The notes under the pieces are model-generated. The model saw nothing but the letters and a program-made list of their open reading frames with translations, had not been told where the DNA came from and did not search any database. Below are positions 1 to 11,279 of a stretch of DNA of 64,000 nt, piece after piece. The stretch lies in assembly GCA_017893485.1 (NCBI GenBank), contig CM030358.1, positions 249,303,073-249,367,072 of the forward strand, read 5' to 3'. Positions within the stretch are counted from its first letter, which is position 1, and each line of letters opens with the position of its first letter. This stretch comes from Hemerocallis citrina. Lineage: Eukaryota > Streptophyta > Magnoliopsida > Asparagales > Asphodelaceae. The translations under genes and the position numbers were made by a program.

Positions 1-240
1 AGAGGTGACTTGGATGTATGGTGTATATATGTATCCATATATATATCAATGTATGATGAAGAATAGTAAAGCTTGCTGGATTGGGGTTTGTTGCTTTCGG
101 ATTAGTAAACAGAGAAGAGAGATGGGGGTGATGAAGAAGAAAGGGTGTAGGGGTAGTTTTATAAGAGAGTAGTAGGCTAGTTATAATAACCACTCTCTAC
201 TAACACTACCACTAATCAACTAAAGCACTCAAAAATTCAA
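1..240 (-). promoter_or_regulatory. Possible promoter and 5' UTR of a gene running leftward out of the window
   Basis: Read on the minus strand, a TATAAAA box lies at 163-157. It is followed by pyrimidine-rich, CT/CAT-rich sequence resembling a plant 5' leader. An ATG occurs near the left edge, but the frame is cut off by the window end. No protein can be recognised, so this is only a layout-based suggestion. It could equally be anonymous intergenic DNA. Confidence 0.2.
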
Positions 241-952
241 ACTCAAAACTCCCTCCACTCCAAAAGCAACCATCCGAAATCTCCTTCTCTTCATGCCCAA
301 AACACGTGCACGTGTTTTGCACTTGCACACACTTCTAAAATTAATTATTTTAAAAACACAAATTTTATATATACATAATATGTACGTAAAAATTTAGTTT
401 AATTAAAAATTATAGCGTTTCATGCACAATTAAAATAGATACACACATTTCATGAAATTTATTTTGAAAAAGAACGTGCATAAACACGTGCACCGAAAAC
501 ACGTGCATTGCGCGTGAAATCTCAAAATTACGAAATTGACCTTATCAACCGAAAAATATTTATAATTAATCGGAATACAACATAAAAATATATTTAATAT
601 CCATATTCGATAATGTATTCAAACATACAGAAAACACGTGCATTGCACGTATAAAAGCATTTTAATCAAACAAACGAAAAGTGAATTTCTGTTTATAAAA
701 CGAATTTGAACACGTCATAAAAATAAATAATTGAAACCCATCAAAAAATATTGCACATAATGCAAAAAGCACATAAAATATAACGATTGAAATTTAGCAT
801 TTGAGTTGTCTCAAATGGGATTTTAAGAATACGAGAAATGCATAAATTGTTGGAATCCAAAATACATATCGAAATGCGTTATGAATATCACCAATAATAG
901 TACAAAATGCACATGCATAACACCTGAGAGCAAAATTGTCATTTTCAATTTT
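241..952. other. AT-rich intergenic DNA with repeated ACACGTGCA boxes
   Basis: No coding region is seen. Several copies of ACACGTGCA or ACGTGCATTGCRCGT lie between 300 and 650. The same kind of GC-rich short hairpin (CGTGCATTGCACG) occurs at Helitron ends in plants and near 29100 in this window. These may therefore be remnants of Helitron 3' ends, but no CTAG terminus could be placed with confidence. Confidence 0.4.
299..318. repeat. Perfect 20-bp palindrome with two G-boxes
   Basis: AAAACACGTGCACGTGTTTT is a perfect palindrome containing two overlapping-context CACGTG G-boxes. It could be a bZIP/bHLH binding site or the relic of a Helitron hairpin. Confidence 0.6.
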
Positions 953-957
953 GCAGG

Positions 958-1640
958 GTGTTATACTATGTCAAACGTTTCACCGCGGAGGCCAGATCCA
1001 TTACCTCCTTGGACCAGTCCGTGGCCTCCGCCGCCTTCCAATTCAATGTCGCTAACGACAGCCTCCGAGCATCCCTTGCCAAGAAGCCCCCTCGGGATTT
1101 CTCAGAACTCCTGCTAAGGAGTGAGAAATACATCCGAGCGGAAGAAGCTCTCTCCCGCCCTGCTTTTGAGGGATCTTCCTCCGGGAACAAACGAAAGGGC
1201 GCTAAAGAAGAAGGAGCTAGGAAGCTCCAGAAAGACAATGGAGGCTAGCATTGCCCTCCTCCCCGCTTCGAGAAGTTCACTCCGCTCAACGCGAGTGTTT
1301 AAGCCATCCTGATGGAGGTTGGGAAAGAGGGTCTTCTCCCACCACCTCCGAAAATGAACACCCCAGATAAGAAGAGGAACAAGGACAAGTGGTGCCGCTT
1401 CCACGACACGGATGATTGTCAGGCCCTAAAAGACGAGATCTAGGCCCTTATTCAGAGAGGGCAACTCTCCAGGTTCGTGAGGAAGGACAGAGCGGATCCC
1501 CCTCCGCCCCCCAGGGGGGCTAATAAGCGGCCCGAGTAGCACGCGGAGACCCTGAACTCCGAACCAGAGGCTGTCGTGCATCTCATCCACGGAGGCCCAA
1601 TGAGGGAGATTCCAACTCCTCCCGAAAAGTCTTCGTTCGG
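958..1640 (+). pseudogene. Tat-type gag, broken
   Basis: The first open stretch (958-1248, 96 codons) matches the conserved Tat gag core: YYVKRF, then LDQSV, AAFQF, SLAKKPP and SEKYIRAEEAL. In intact elements this packages genomic RNA into virus-like particles. After a frameshift near 1250 a second segment (about 1320-1500) keeps the zinc-knuckle-like KWCRFHDTDDC and the LKDEI..LIQRGQLSRFV signature, interrupted by in-frame stops such as the TAG at 1441. The N-terminus is missing because the element is truncated. This is a dead copy. Confidence 0.75.
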
Positions 1641-1745
1641 GAAGTAAATTCTGTGCAGAACCGTCCTCCCCTCAAGGGCCTAGGGGTCTCGGTCACTTTT
1701 TCAGATTGAGATCTGGGGGGCGTCCGAACCCCCTATTGCAACGCG

Positions 1746-2042
1746 TTGGTAATAAACCTCCACATGGCCAACTTTGACGTGCGCCAGATCCTAGTTGACA
1801 ACGGAAGTTCAGTCAACATTCTCTTTCTAGAGGTCTTCCAGGGGCTCAAGCTATCCAGGAATCGACTCAAGCCTGCTGGCTACACTCTGCACGGGTTCAT
1901 AGGAGTGCCAGTGACGATCGAGGGTGTCATAACTCTCGACGTAACTGCTAGCAAAACTCCCACCACCCGAACCGAGCCGATGGACTTCATGGTGGTGGAT
2001 GTGAAAACCGCCTACAACGTTGCCCTGGGCCGACCAGGCTAG
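1746..2042 (+). pseudogene. Aspartic protease domain of the Tat element
   Basis: A 98-codon open segment holds the retropepsin core VDNGSSVNILF at about 1792-1824, a flap-like region and a C-terminal ALGRPG motif. The family active site is D-[ST]-G; here the second position is Asn (D-N-G-S). The segment ends at a stop at 2040-2042 before the linker to RT. The enzyme would cleave Gag-Pol in a particle, but this copy cannot be translated in continuity with RT. Confidence 0.7.
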
Positions 2043-2131
2043 CTGCTCTCCTGGCCATACCCTCGGCCTACCACATGAAGACGAAATTCCCCACCACGGC
2101 GTGCGTGGGAGAAGTCAGAGGGAGCCAATAG

Positions 2132-3700
2132 GTGGCCCGTAAATGCTACATTACCTCGGTGGGAGGACCTGTCCTCTCCCTCGAAGCTCTTGAACTCCCC
2201 CAAGGGAGTAGCCCACCTATATCGAAGCCGGTCGATGAGCTGGAAGAGGTGGCCTTCTCAGAAGGAGATCTGACCCAGAAATTTCAGATTAGCAAAGTCC
2301 CCCCCCTCCCGTTCGATCTGACATTATCCAGTGCATAAGGGGAAATAGAGACCTTTTCGCCTGGACTGCTATTGACATGCCGGGAATCTCCGAGGAGCTC
2401 CTTATACATCACCTCAGTGTCGCTTTGGGGGCCAGACCAGTTCAGCAAAAGCGACGCAAATTCTCTCCCGAGCGCTAACAAGTTATCAAGGAGGGGGTTG
2501 AGAAACTCCTTAGGGCTTGGTTCATACCGGAGGTCAACTATTCGGAGTGGTTATCCAATTTCATAATGGTTAAGAAGGCCAACAGGAGTTGGAGGATCTG
2601 CATTGACTTCACGGATCTAAAGAAAGCCTGCCCCAAAGATCCATTCCCGCTCCCAAGCATCAACACCCTTATTGATGCAACCTCAGGCCATGAACTCATA
2701 AGCTTCATGTATGCATTCTCTGGGTACAATTCGATAAGAATGTTCTCTCCCTACATTCTGAAGATTTTTTTGGTCTCCGATCAGTGGCTATATTGCTACC
2801 GGGTCATGCCCTTTGGGCTTAAGAATGCCGGTGCCACCGATCAATGTCTTGTTAACAAGATCTTCATGGAACAGAGTGGGCGAAACATGGAAGTCTATGT
2901 AGACGATATGTTGGTGAAGAGTGTCAGCAAATCGGATCATGTCTCCGATCTCCAAGAAGCTTTTAACGTGTTGAAGAGACACAATATGATACTGAACCCG
3001 AACAAGTTTGCATTCGGCGTCTCATCCAGCAGGTTCCCGGAGTTCATGGTCAGCTAAAGGGGCATAGAGGCCAACCCCGAGAAGATCCAGGCCATACTCA
3101 ACATGGTTTTCCCCTCCACTGTTAAAGATGTGCAGAGACTCACTGGGTCCCTCGCGGTAATAGGGCGTTTCCTCTCCAAATCCGGAGAAAAATGCCTCCC
3201 GCTCTTCAAGGTCCTTAAAGGGGCTAAAGGCTTTGAGTGGGGGCAACCGCAAAAAGAGTCCTTTGACCAGCTCAAGGCCTACTTAGTCAACCCCCCACTC
3301 TTGAGCAAGCCAAGACCCGGGAAAGTCCTCTACTTATACCTCGCCGCTTCGGAGTAGACCCTCAGCGTTGTTTTAGTAAGAGAAGAGGATAAGAGGCAGA
3401 GGTCTATTTACTACGTGAGTAAACTCCTTAGGGACGCTGAACTCCGTTATCCGAAACTAGAGAAGATGGCCTATGCCTTGGTCATGGCAGCCCGAAAGCT
3501 CCGCCCCTACTTCCAGTCTCACTCAGTGGTCGTTCTTACCGACCAGCCACTCAAACAAGTCCTCCACAAGCTCGAGACCTCAAGGCGCCTTATGAAGTGG
3601 TCCATCGAACTAAGCCAGCATGATATCAACTACCAGCCTCGAACCGCCATCAAGGCTCAAGCCCTAGCGGAGTTCATACTAGAGAGCATAATTCCCGAAG
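2132..3700 (+). pseudogene. Reverse transcriptase and first RNase H of the Tat element
   Basis: The linker reading starts at 2132 and RT proper runs about 2440-3057. Visible RT motifs are RICIDFTDLKKACPKDPFPLP, then VMPFGLKNAGA and the polymerase motif YVDDM at 2896-2910. A TAA at 3055-3057 replaces the usual KGIE junction. The connection and RNase H parts follow at 3103-3357 and 3358-3700, separated by a TAG at 3355-3357. They include LTDQPLKQVL and the WSIELSQHDINYQPR segment that closes RNase H in this lineage. Several stops make it non-functional. Confidence 0.8.
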
Positions 3701-3714
3701 CCAGCAAAGCGATA

Positions 3715-4047
3715 GAGGAACCCTCGTTCTGGATAGTGTATGTTTATGGGTCCTTGTGCGTCGATGGGAGTGGAACGGGAGTCATCATGGCGGGCCCAGA
3801 TGACTTCATCCTCCAATACTCACTCTGTATCAATAATGAGGCTGAGTATGAAGCCCTTATAGTCGGTCTGTGCATGGCTCGCAAGGCCGGGGCCAAGTGT
3901 ATCAAGATATTTAGCGACTCGCAGCTGGTGGTGAACCAGGTATCAAGGGAATACGAAGCGCGAGACAGTCGCATGGCCAAGTACTTGGCCAAAGTCAAGG
4001 AATTGATGGTATCTTCCGAGGACACACAGCTCTGGCGGATTCCATGA
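3715..4047 (+). pseudogene. Second, archaeal-type RNase H of the Tat element
   Basis: This additional domain contains SLCINNEAEYEALIVGL, IKIFSDSQLVVNQV and EYEARDSRMAKYL. These are the hallmark motifs of the archaeal-type RNase H acquired by Tat-lineage elements. The first catalytic Asp, in the usual YVDGS motif, reads YVYGS here, so the active site is damaged. Its presence is the main reason for assigning the element to Tat rather than Athila or chromoviruses. Confidence 0.75.
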
Positions 4048-5417
4048 GAAGAGAACGCGTAGGTGGATGCCCTCTCAAAATTAGCTTCCTCTTCCCTTCA
4101 AGGGCTCGAACAAACTGTCTTAATAGAAGTTCTACTGAAGCCCAGCATCAAAGAAGAAGACCCCGATCCAATAGAGACGCTGCCCGTACAATTCGGGGAG
4201 AATTGGATGAGGTCTCTGCTCGAGTTCCTCAGAGATGGGATCCTTCCCTTAGGCTCTAAAAAGGCTCGAAAGATCCGAACCAGGGCTGAGCGGTACACTC
4301 TCATCGAGAGAGTCATGTACAAATGCTCCTACACTCAAGTAGACATCAGACCCTACTTGAGATGTCTCTCCCTAGAGGAAGCCCAGTATGCTTTGAAGGA
4401 GGTCCATGAAGGGATGTGTGGTGCTCACTTAGGTGCAAGGTCCCTTGCCTGCAAAATCTTGAACTATGGATACTTCTGGCCTACTCTCCTCCGCGATGTC
4501 GAACAACACGTTCGCCAATGTGGCCCATTTCAAAAAATTTCAACAATCCGCCGACTACCGCAAGCTCAACTCTCATCTCTGTCCAGTCCTATCCCTTTTG
4601 CAATGTGAGGAATGGACGTGCTCGGGCCTTTTCCTCCAACACCCGGCCAGCTAAAGTTCCTTGTTGTTGCGATCGAATATTTCTCTAAGTGGATCGAAGC
4701 TGAGCCCCTAGCAATGATCACGGAGAATAAAGTGCAGCGCTTCTTTTGGGAAAATGGTGTCTACAGATTCGTCGTGCCCCGAATCTTGATAACGAACAAT
4801 GAAACTCAGTTTACAGGGGTAGTCTTTCGCACTTTTTGCACAGACCTGGGCATTCATCAACGATTCTCCTCGGACTCCCACACCCAATCCAACGGTTAGG
4901 TAGAGAATGCCAATTGCAAATTCTCTCTGGTCTGAAACAGCTTCCCAATGTGCTCTCGAGCTATAGCACTATGAAGAGGAATCCCACAGGAGAATCGCCC
5001 TTCAAACTCACTTATGGCTCCGAAGATGTTATCCCTCTGGAGGTGGGTCTATCGTTCCCCGCTTGATTGCTTACAACGAAGAGCAAAACACGAATGAGCT
5101 TCGCGATAACTTCGACCTCATCGATGAGATCCGTGAGAGATCCTCCATTCAGCAGCAAGAAACCTATCGACGTAGGATCGAGCAATCATACAACAAGAGA
5201 GTTCGTCCTACTAATCTCAAAGAAGGGGATCTGGTGCTTAAAAAGCTATCAATTTCTTTCTCCAGCAAGAAAGACAAGTTGGTACCCAACTAGGAGGGAC
5301 TATACAGGATCTCCAAAGTTGTCTGCCCGGGCGCTTATCAACTTGAATACCCGAGGGGAAAGAGGGTGCCGAGGACACAGAACGCAGAGCACTTGTTGAA
5401 GTACCAAGAGGGTGTTT
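4048..5417 (+). pseudogene. Integrase of the Tat element
   Basis: Segments in two frames cover the HHCC zinc finger (EVHEGMCGAHLGARSLACKIL, ending in a degraded QHVRQCGPFQ), the catalytic core (MDVLGPFPP at 4612, SKWIEAEPL, RFFWENGVYRF) and the C-terminal part (5063-5417, up to QNAEHLLKYQ). The second catalytic Asp, normally in SDNGTQF, reads TNNETQF. The third region ends at a TAG just before VENAN. The core therefore lacks key residues and is broken by several stops and frameshifts. There is no chromodomain, in keeping with Tat. Confidence 0.75.
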
Positions 5418-5604
5418 AAACACCGCTCCAAGCAACTTCTCCTAGAGCTCTCTTCTTAAAGCATTTTAAAACTTGTTTCTCTTTCTTTATTAAGTGTAAT
5501 AATGGCTCGCAACTCAGAAGCAGCCACTTAGTAGTTGTTTTTAATAAAGAGCAGTTCTCTCTCTCTCTCAGAAAAAACTATTGTCTTAATATTCTTTCAC
5601 CGAG
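5418..5604. other. Non-coding spacer after Tat integrase
   Basis: The sequence is AT- and CT-rich with a short (CT)n stretch near 5556-5572. No gene is seen. It belongs to the long 3' non-coding region of the Tat element. Confidence 0.5.
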
Positions 5605-5958
5605 CACATACTCTCTAAACGACAAGTTCGGAGTCCAACACTTGGTTCGATGCAACTTTTGCTACTTGCGAACGAGCAAGTACAAAGTAGCTCACCATTC
5701 GGAATTGCACCTAGAACTGTTGATACTCTCTTAACGACAAGTTCGGAGTCCAACACTTGGTTCGATGCCACTTTAGCTACTTACGAACGAGCGAGTACAA
5801 AGTATCTCACCATTCGGAATTGCTCCCACAACCGTTGATACTCTCTTAACAACAAGTTCGGAGTCCAACACTTGGTTCGATGCCGCTTTAGCTACTTGCA
5901 AACGAGCAAGTACTAAGTAGCTCACCATTCAAAATTGCTCCCATAACTATTGATACTC
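5605..5958 (+). repeat. 115-bp tandem repeat, three copies
   Basis: The landmark CGACAAGTTCGGAGTCC (third copy begins CAACAAG) starts at 5620, 5735 and 5850, giving an exact 115-bp period. Each unit continues with CAACACTTGGTTCGATGC and a CTCACCATTC..AATTG block. The copies differ by scattered substitutions. Tandem repeats in this part of Tat elements are known and can seed satellite DNA. Confidence 0.9.
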
Positions 5959-6439
5959 TTGCAAACATTAGCGAAACACAAATTCTCACAAGAAGCTCGA
6001 CAAATGAGTAGGTTATTTCATCAAATCAAAATTTGAGGTACAAGTCTAATTCTAGACCAAAAACTCACATTATTTCATCAAGATTTGAGATGCAAAACTC
6101 ATATGAAATGAAGACTACAAAATTACAAAATTTTGCCCTAGCCCCTCCTAGGGAACAGGATGCTTCTATTAAGCGATACTCGGGGTCAGCGAGCGCTATG
6201 TTTCTGTCGCCTCATTTCCATAGTAGTTTCCAAGCCGGCGAGCCGAGTAGCATCGTTAGAACCTAGGAGCCTAACGGTTGCCCCGACAGATACTCTGCTC
6301 GATAAGCCAGCCACCCCGCTTTGCGCATCCCCATGGTGTCTCAAGACAGGGGCGAACCGAGCGCTAACTCGTGGAACGACCTTCCTTGGGCATCTCACCC
6401 CGAGGGCAGGAAGTGCTTCTGACGTTACTCCCCTCAAAA
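5959..6439. other. Non-coding part of the Tat element
   Basis: No supported gene is seen. The stretch is AT-rich to about 6130, then GC-rich. It separates the pol-side tandem repeat from the 3' end of the antisense ORF. Confidence 0.4.
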
Positions 6440-9308
6440 AGCCATCACAGACGAAGGTTCTCCGCCTCTAGCTCCACGATCCGCTCCTTCAGCGAGTCGT
6501 CCGTCACTTTGACCTTCAGGCGAGGCATTCGGCTCGAGCTGCCGCCACGAGAAGCCTAGAAGATAGTCCTCCGAAGGTGCACCGCCTCCAGAGTCTTCTC
6601 GAGCACTACGTTCTTCAAATCATCTCTCTCATACCTCGCATCGAATAAAGATTGACGAAGGAACTTGAGTCTCAGGCCTTGACTGACGGCCATCAAGGGA
6701 CATGTCTCCTCACCTTCAGGGGGCACTTCGTGAAACCTTTCCTCGAGGAGCTTCATCTTGATTTCTCGAAGAGACAAGGTCAGCTTCAGATGACCCACTC
6801 CCGCTCGGCTCTATAAAGCATCTCCCGAAACCAAGCTAGTCCCAACTTGGCAACACCTAGATTAGACCAGAGATAAGATACCTCGCTGATCTGTAAAAGT
6901 CGAACAAAAAAAAGGGAGCGTGAATGTTCAAGTCCGAAGAACCAACATGGCAACACTGCGCCTAAACAAAGCTACTGAGACAGCTCGGAAGTAGAGCAAA
7001 CCCAAAAAAGTTTCGAAGCCACACAACACTTGTCAAAAGAAAAAAAAACGCAGAAGAAAAGCTTTTCATTAAAATTCATTGAGTACAAGAAGAGGTGGCC
7101 AGTCCATAATTAGGCAACATTTCATGACATTCAAAAAAGAAATATGAAGTACAACAAGGTCAAGGGCGGATCTCTTTAGCGTGATCCCCGGTCGCCGAGG
7201 GCTCCAACCCTTGTGTGGTGGCGACGATCGCCAGGGGCATGGCTTCCGCATCGGCCTCTACCTCTGCCTCGTCGTCCCCTACCTCGACTACGTCGACCTC
7301 GTCATCTTCTTTGTCCCCCTCGGAGGCGTCGTCGAACCCAGGGACGGGGTTGGGGAACAGGTGCCATCCAGCGCAGTTTACCTCCGGGTAAACCTCCTTT
7401 ACCTGCGCAATTGCCCGAGCATAGGCCTTCGCCATATTGACAATGAGGTACCCCTTCGCCCTCTCCATCGCTTCGGCCATGGCATCCTTAGTCACGGCGA
7501 TCCTAGCGGCGGAAACGGCATCCTCCTTGTCCTTCGCCGATAGCTCTTTTTGTTGGAGCAGTAGAGCATTGTCAGTCTCGAGCTTTGCCACAACGTTCTC
7601 GAGATACTCCAACCTTGCACCCTTTGCCTCGATTTCAACCCTCAATTGCCCAAGGTCCATGGCAATCCGAGCCTTCTCTGCCCGAGCCCGATCGGTCTCC
7701 TGCTTCAGATATTTCTCTAGTTCAGTCATCTTCTCCATCAGATGACCAAAGTGGCAAGTTATCTGCGAAAAGGAAGGCAGAGGCCCAAGAAAAACTCGAA
7801 AAGAGTAGTTTATAAAAGGTGAAAACCACGAGTCAGTAATAGACTTACCGACACCACCGCTCATGCGATCTCCAGCGCATCGTCACCAATGCCGTCGGCG
7901 TCCATGGTGGACCTGTCCTTCGGCGTAGCAAGGTGCCGAACGGCTTGCATGCTGGACGACGAGTCCCCAAGAAACCCATCAAGCTTGCGGACCTGCCAGT
8001 CTGGAAAAAAAATCTTCTTGTGCTCCTCGGTCAGGAACACCTCGGCCTCGGCCATTAAAGGCGGGGCCTCCAAACCCAAGGCCACGGCTAAGGGGAAGGC
8101 CCCAACCTCAGCCGAAGTTGACATCGCTGTGGGGGTTGGAGGCCATTGAACAACTGCGACCTGCACCGCTGCCTGCTCCACGGCAGCGACGACAGTCTTC
8201 ACCCTCGGCGAGGATGCCTTGGAGTCCACCTTCTTCCTCTTCCTCGGGGCTTTGCTGCCTAAAACCCCACGCTACGCCAGCATGTCGACGAAGCCCATAG
8301 CTTCTACGGCAACAAAAAAAGGAATTAAGCACAGGTAAGGCTAAACTTAAGAGGAAGGGTTGCACGAAGCTAAAAATAAATCGCATACTAGGGTTTATAC
8401 TGCTGAAACCCCCCTGAAGAGCACCTCCTCGGTCAGATCCCTCCAATCAAACTTCGGCCGATCGAGGAGCGTCCAGACCATCTCGTCTTCTTCGGGGCTG
8501 AGCACTGGGCTCTCTTTCACTCTCCTCGAGACTTCTTCGACCCAAGTCGTCGGGATGACCCACGGCTCTCGACTCCGGACAAGGAAGGACTTGTCCTTCC
8601 AATGCTTTATTGAATCGGCGCAGTTAACGAGCTTGGTGCCATGCCTCGGTGCCAGGTAAAACCTAAACTTCGACTTTGTTATTGATGAACCCGATATACG
8701 ATCCGCAGCACCCTCAACTCCGGCTTGAGCCCTGCCGCCTCACAGTGAAGGATGAACCCGTTGATCAGCCTCCACATGTTCGGCATGTAATGGACTGGGT
8801 TGATCCAAAACCATTGCAATACTTCAACGACGAAGGGATGAAGAGGGAGCCGCACACCGGCTATGATGGCGTCGACAAGCCAAAAGCATATGTCCACTGG
8901 CATCGGAGAATTGGACCTCACTCCGGGCTCAAGCAACATCAGGTCGTACTCCTTCGGGATTTAAAAACATTCCCGAATCGACGCCAGATCCGCCTCATTA
9001 AGTATAGAGATAGTCTCGTCGACCTTCGAGGTTTCTCTGGCAGCATTCTCCTCAAAGCTCTGCCCCATGCCGTACATAATACGCTTGGCATGTTCGTCCG
9101 GAAGGTCCCAAACCCTCTGAAGTCCGGTTAGCTCCCTGGTAGTCTGCCGAACTCCCCCATCCTCCGCTGGCTCTCATCCATGGTCTCCACTACGACCGAA
9201 GCGAACCCTACCACGGCCTTCCCTTTGTCGATCGGAGGAACTTGGCTCGAGGTCGGCTCGTGGGCGAGAGTAGTGGAGGTCTTCTGCCTTGAAGGAATGC
9301 TAGACATT
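6440..9308 (-). pseudogene. Antisense ORF of the Tat element: putative gypsy-type transposon protein with coiled coil
   Basis: On the minus strand an ATG at 9308-9306 opens a low-complexity N-terminus (SSIPSRQKTSTTLAHEPTSS). After a frameshift near 9130 the segment to about 8679 carries IPKEYDLMLLEPG, then FWLVDAIIAGVRLPLHPFVVEVL and MPNMWRLINGFILHC. This matches the plant domain called putative gypsy-type transposon (Pfam Transposase_28 family). A long coiled-coil follows at 7864-7160 (MEKMTELEKYLKQETDRARA), ending in an acidic Asp/Glu/Val tail. A further coiled-coil piece lies at 6798-6440. Introns probably separate some pieces. Such reverse-strand genes are known from Grande-like Tat elements; their function is not established. 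Stops and shifts show it is decayed. Confidence 0.65.
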
Positions 9309-9611
9309 CTCTAAAAATAAACTAAGTATGAGATTACCTTGATTTGACAATGATCGCCGGAAAAGATCGCTAGAAAGAGAAGATTCTTGCCTGAAGCTCC
9401 AGTAAAAGAAAAAAAAAATCACCTGAGTAAAAAACAAGAGAGTGAACAATTGAGAAGGGGGGTGGAGTTTTATAGAGAGGGGCACATTAACCGAGACAAA
9501 AAGGGCCTTAAAAGTGCGAAGGCCCGACCCATTTACCACAAAACGACAGAAAATATGGAAAACTCAACAGAGCTTTGACTGGTCAACGGTCAATGGTCAG
9601 CATGCCACATG
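9309..9611. other. Spacer between antisense ORF and 64-bp array
   Basis: This is probably the promoter and leader region of the antisense ORF. It is purine-rich, with no clear TATA box and no coding potential that I can support. A GGTCAACGGTCAATGGTCA stretch near 9581-9599 recurs inside the following array. Confidence 0.35.
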
Positions 9612-10735
9612 TCACTCTCCTGGACTTCGGCAACCTGTGCCGAGCACTCTTCGGTCCAAATGCGAGAAAAAAATTCTCCTGGACTTCGGCAACCTGTGCC
9701 GAGCACTGTTGCCACCGACATCCAAATGCGAGAAAAAACTCTCCTAGACTTCGGCAACCTGTGCCGAGCACTCTTGCCACCGACGTCCAAATGCAAAAAA
9801 AAATTCTCCTAGACTTCGGCAACCTGTGCCGAGCACTCTTGTCACCGACGTCCAAATGCGAGAAAAAACTCTCCTGGACTTCGGCAACCTGTGCCGAGCA
9901 CTCTTGCCACCGACGTCCAAATGCGAGAAAAAACACTCCTAGACGTCGGAAACCTGTGTCGAGCACTCTTGCCACCGACGTCCAAATGCGAGAAAAAACT
10001 CTTCTGGACTTCGGTAACCTGTGCCCAAGCACTCTTGCCATCGACGTCCAAATGCGAGAAAAAATTCTCCTGGACTTCTGCAACCTGTGCCGAGCACTCT
10101 TACCACCGACGTCCAAATGTGAGAAAAAATTCTCCTAGACTTCGGCAACCTGTGCTGAGCACTCTTGCCACCGACGTCCAAATGCAAGAAAATTTTCTCC
10201 CGGGCTTCGGCAACCGAAAACTCTTACCACCGACGTCCAAATGCGAGAAAAAACTCTACCGGACTTCAGCAACCTGTGCCAAGCACTCTTGCCACTGATG
10301 TCCAAATACGTGAAAAAACACTCCTGGACTTCGGCAACCTGTGCCGAGCACTCTTGCCACCGACGTCCAAATGCAAGAAAATGCGTTGACTGTCAACGGT
10401 CAACAGACCACATGTCGCTCTCCTGGATTTCGGCAACCTGTGCCAAGCACTCTTGTCACCGACGTCCAAATGCGAGAAAATACTCTCCTGAACTTTGGCA
10501 ACCTATGCCGAGAACTCTTGCCACCGACGTCCAAATGTAAGAAAGTACGTTGACCAGTCAACGCGCCATGTGTCGCTCTCTTGGACTTCGGCAATATGGG
10601 CCGAGCACTCTTGCCACCGACGTCTAAATGCGAGAAAATGCATCAACTGGTCAACGGTCAAAACGCCATGTGTCGCTCTCTTGGACTTCGGCAACGGGTG
10701 CCGAGCGCTTTTGCCACAGACCACCAATGGCGGAA
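9612..10735 (+). repeat. About 17 copies of a 64-bp tandem repeat
   Basis: The unit includes CTTCGGCAACCTGTGCCGAG, then CACTCTTGCCACCGACGTCC and AAATGCGAGAAAA, with a period of about 59-65 bp. Early GACTTCGGC landmarks fall near 9622, 9681, 9746, 9811 and 9876. Copies from about 10385 onward are longer and carry an inserted GGTCAACGGTCAA block. The unit contains a short inverted repeat, CGGCA/TGCCG. It lies where Tat elements are known to build satellite-like arrays next to the 3' LTR. Confidence 0.9.
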
Positions 10736-11279
10736 AAATACTTGCCTCCCGATGCGCGCTCATGATTGGAGCGCTCAGATTATGCCACATCATCAAGCGA
10801 CAGATCCACCATTAGATCGTTCAGAAAATTGTGCTAGCGATATGATCATCGCTATAGATTGCGCCACGTCGGTATTCTTTGATTAATTCCTTTTTTATTT
10901 ATTAATTCGAATTAATTATTTAAAAATTACAAATAATAATTAAAAATTCAAAAAAATTAAAAATTCTAAAAAATAATTGTAAATTCAGAAGAATATTTTG
11001 AGCTCCTGGGAAAATAATTATCGACTAGAATAATTAATTGGTGCTTTTTGAAACAAGATTGTTACTTCACAAAATTAAATAAATAATTCGAAAAATACTT
11101 TAAAAATATGGAAAAATAAAAAAAAATCCAGAAAAGTCTACGAATAATTTTGGACATGTTGCTAGCTTAGAAAAGCATCGTTACACCTCGAGCAGTAAAA
11201 CAGTAAAACTACTTAAGAACTCTGATAAAGTCCCGTACGCCATTGAAACAGTAAAACTACTCTCCAAAGGCTGTAAAAC
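10736..11279. other. AT-rich non-coding stretch
   Basis: No gene is seen. There is strongly AT-rich sequence at 10880-11130, and a short duplicated block, ACAGTAAAACTACT, at about 11202 and 11249. It may be part of the 3' LTR of the Tat element, but no TG terminus or polypurine tract could be fixed. Confidence 0.35.

Larger units (their letters stand above)
953..10735 (+). mobile_element. Decayed Tat-lineage Ty3/gypsy retrotransposon, 5' truncated
   Basis: The domain order on the plus strand is gag, protease, RT, RNase H, a second (archaeal-type) RNase H, then integrase. A long non-coding part follows, with a 115-bp tandem repeat, a large antisense ORF and a 64-bp tandem array. A second RNase H plus an antisense ORF and tandem repeats downstream of pol is typical of the Tat group (Grande, Retrand, Ogre). 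The left end starts abruptly inside gag near 953 with no LTR or primer-binding site upstream, so the 5' part is missing. Every domain carries stops or frameshifts. GC content is visibly higher than in flanking DNA. The right boundary is uncertain and is placed at the end of the 64-bp repeats. Confidence 0.85.

Noticed and set aside
9583..10540. Long overlapping ORFs on both strands (up to 187 codons) across the 64-bp array
   Set aside because: They are artefacts of a tandem repeat whose period leaves open frames. Sequences are repetitive in all frames and match no protein.
9612..10735. Regular repeats and spacers that superficially resemble a CRISPR array
   Set aside because: The units are directly tandem with no unique spacers, and they sit in a plant retrotransposon. 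They are a satellite-like array.
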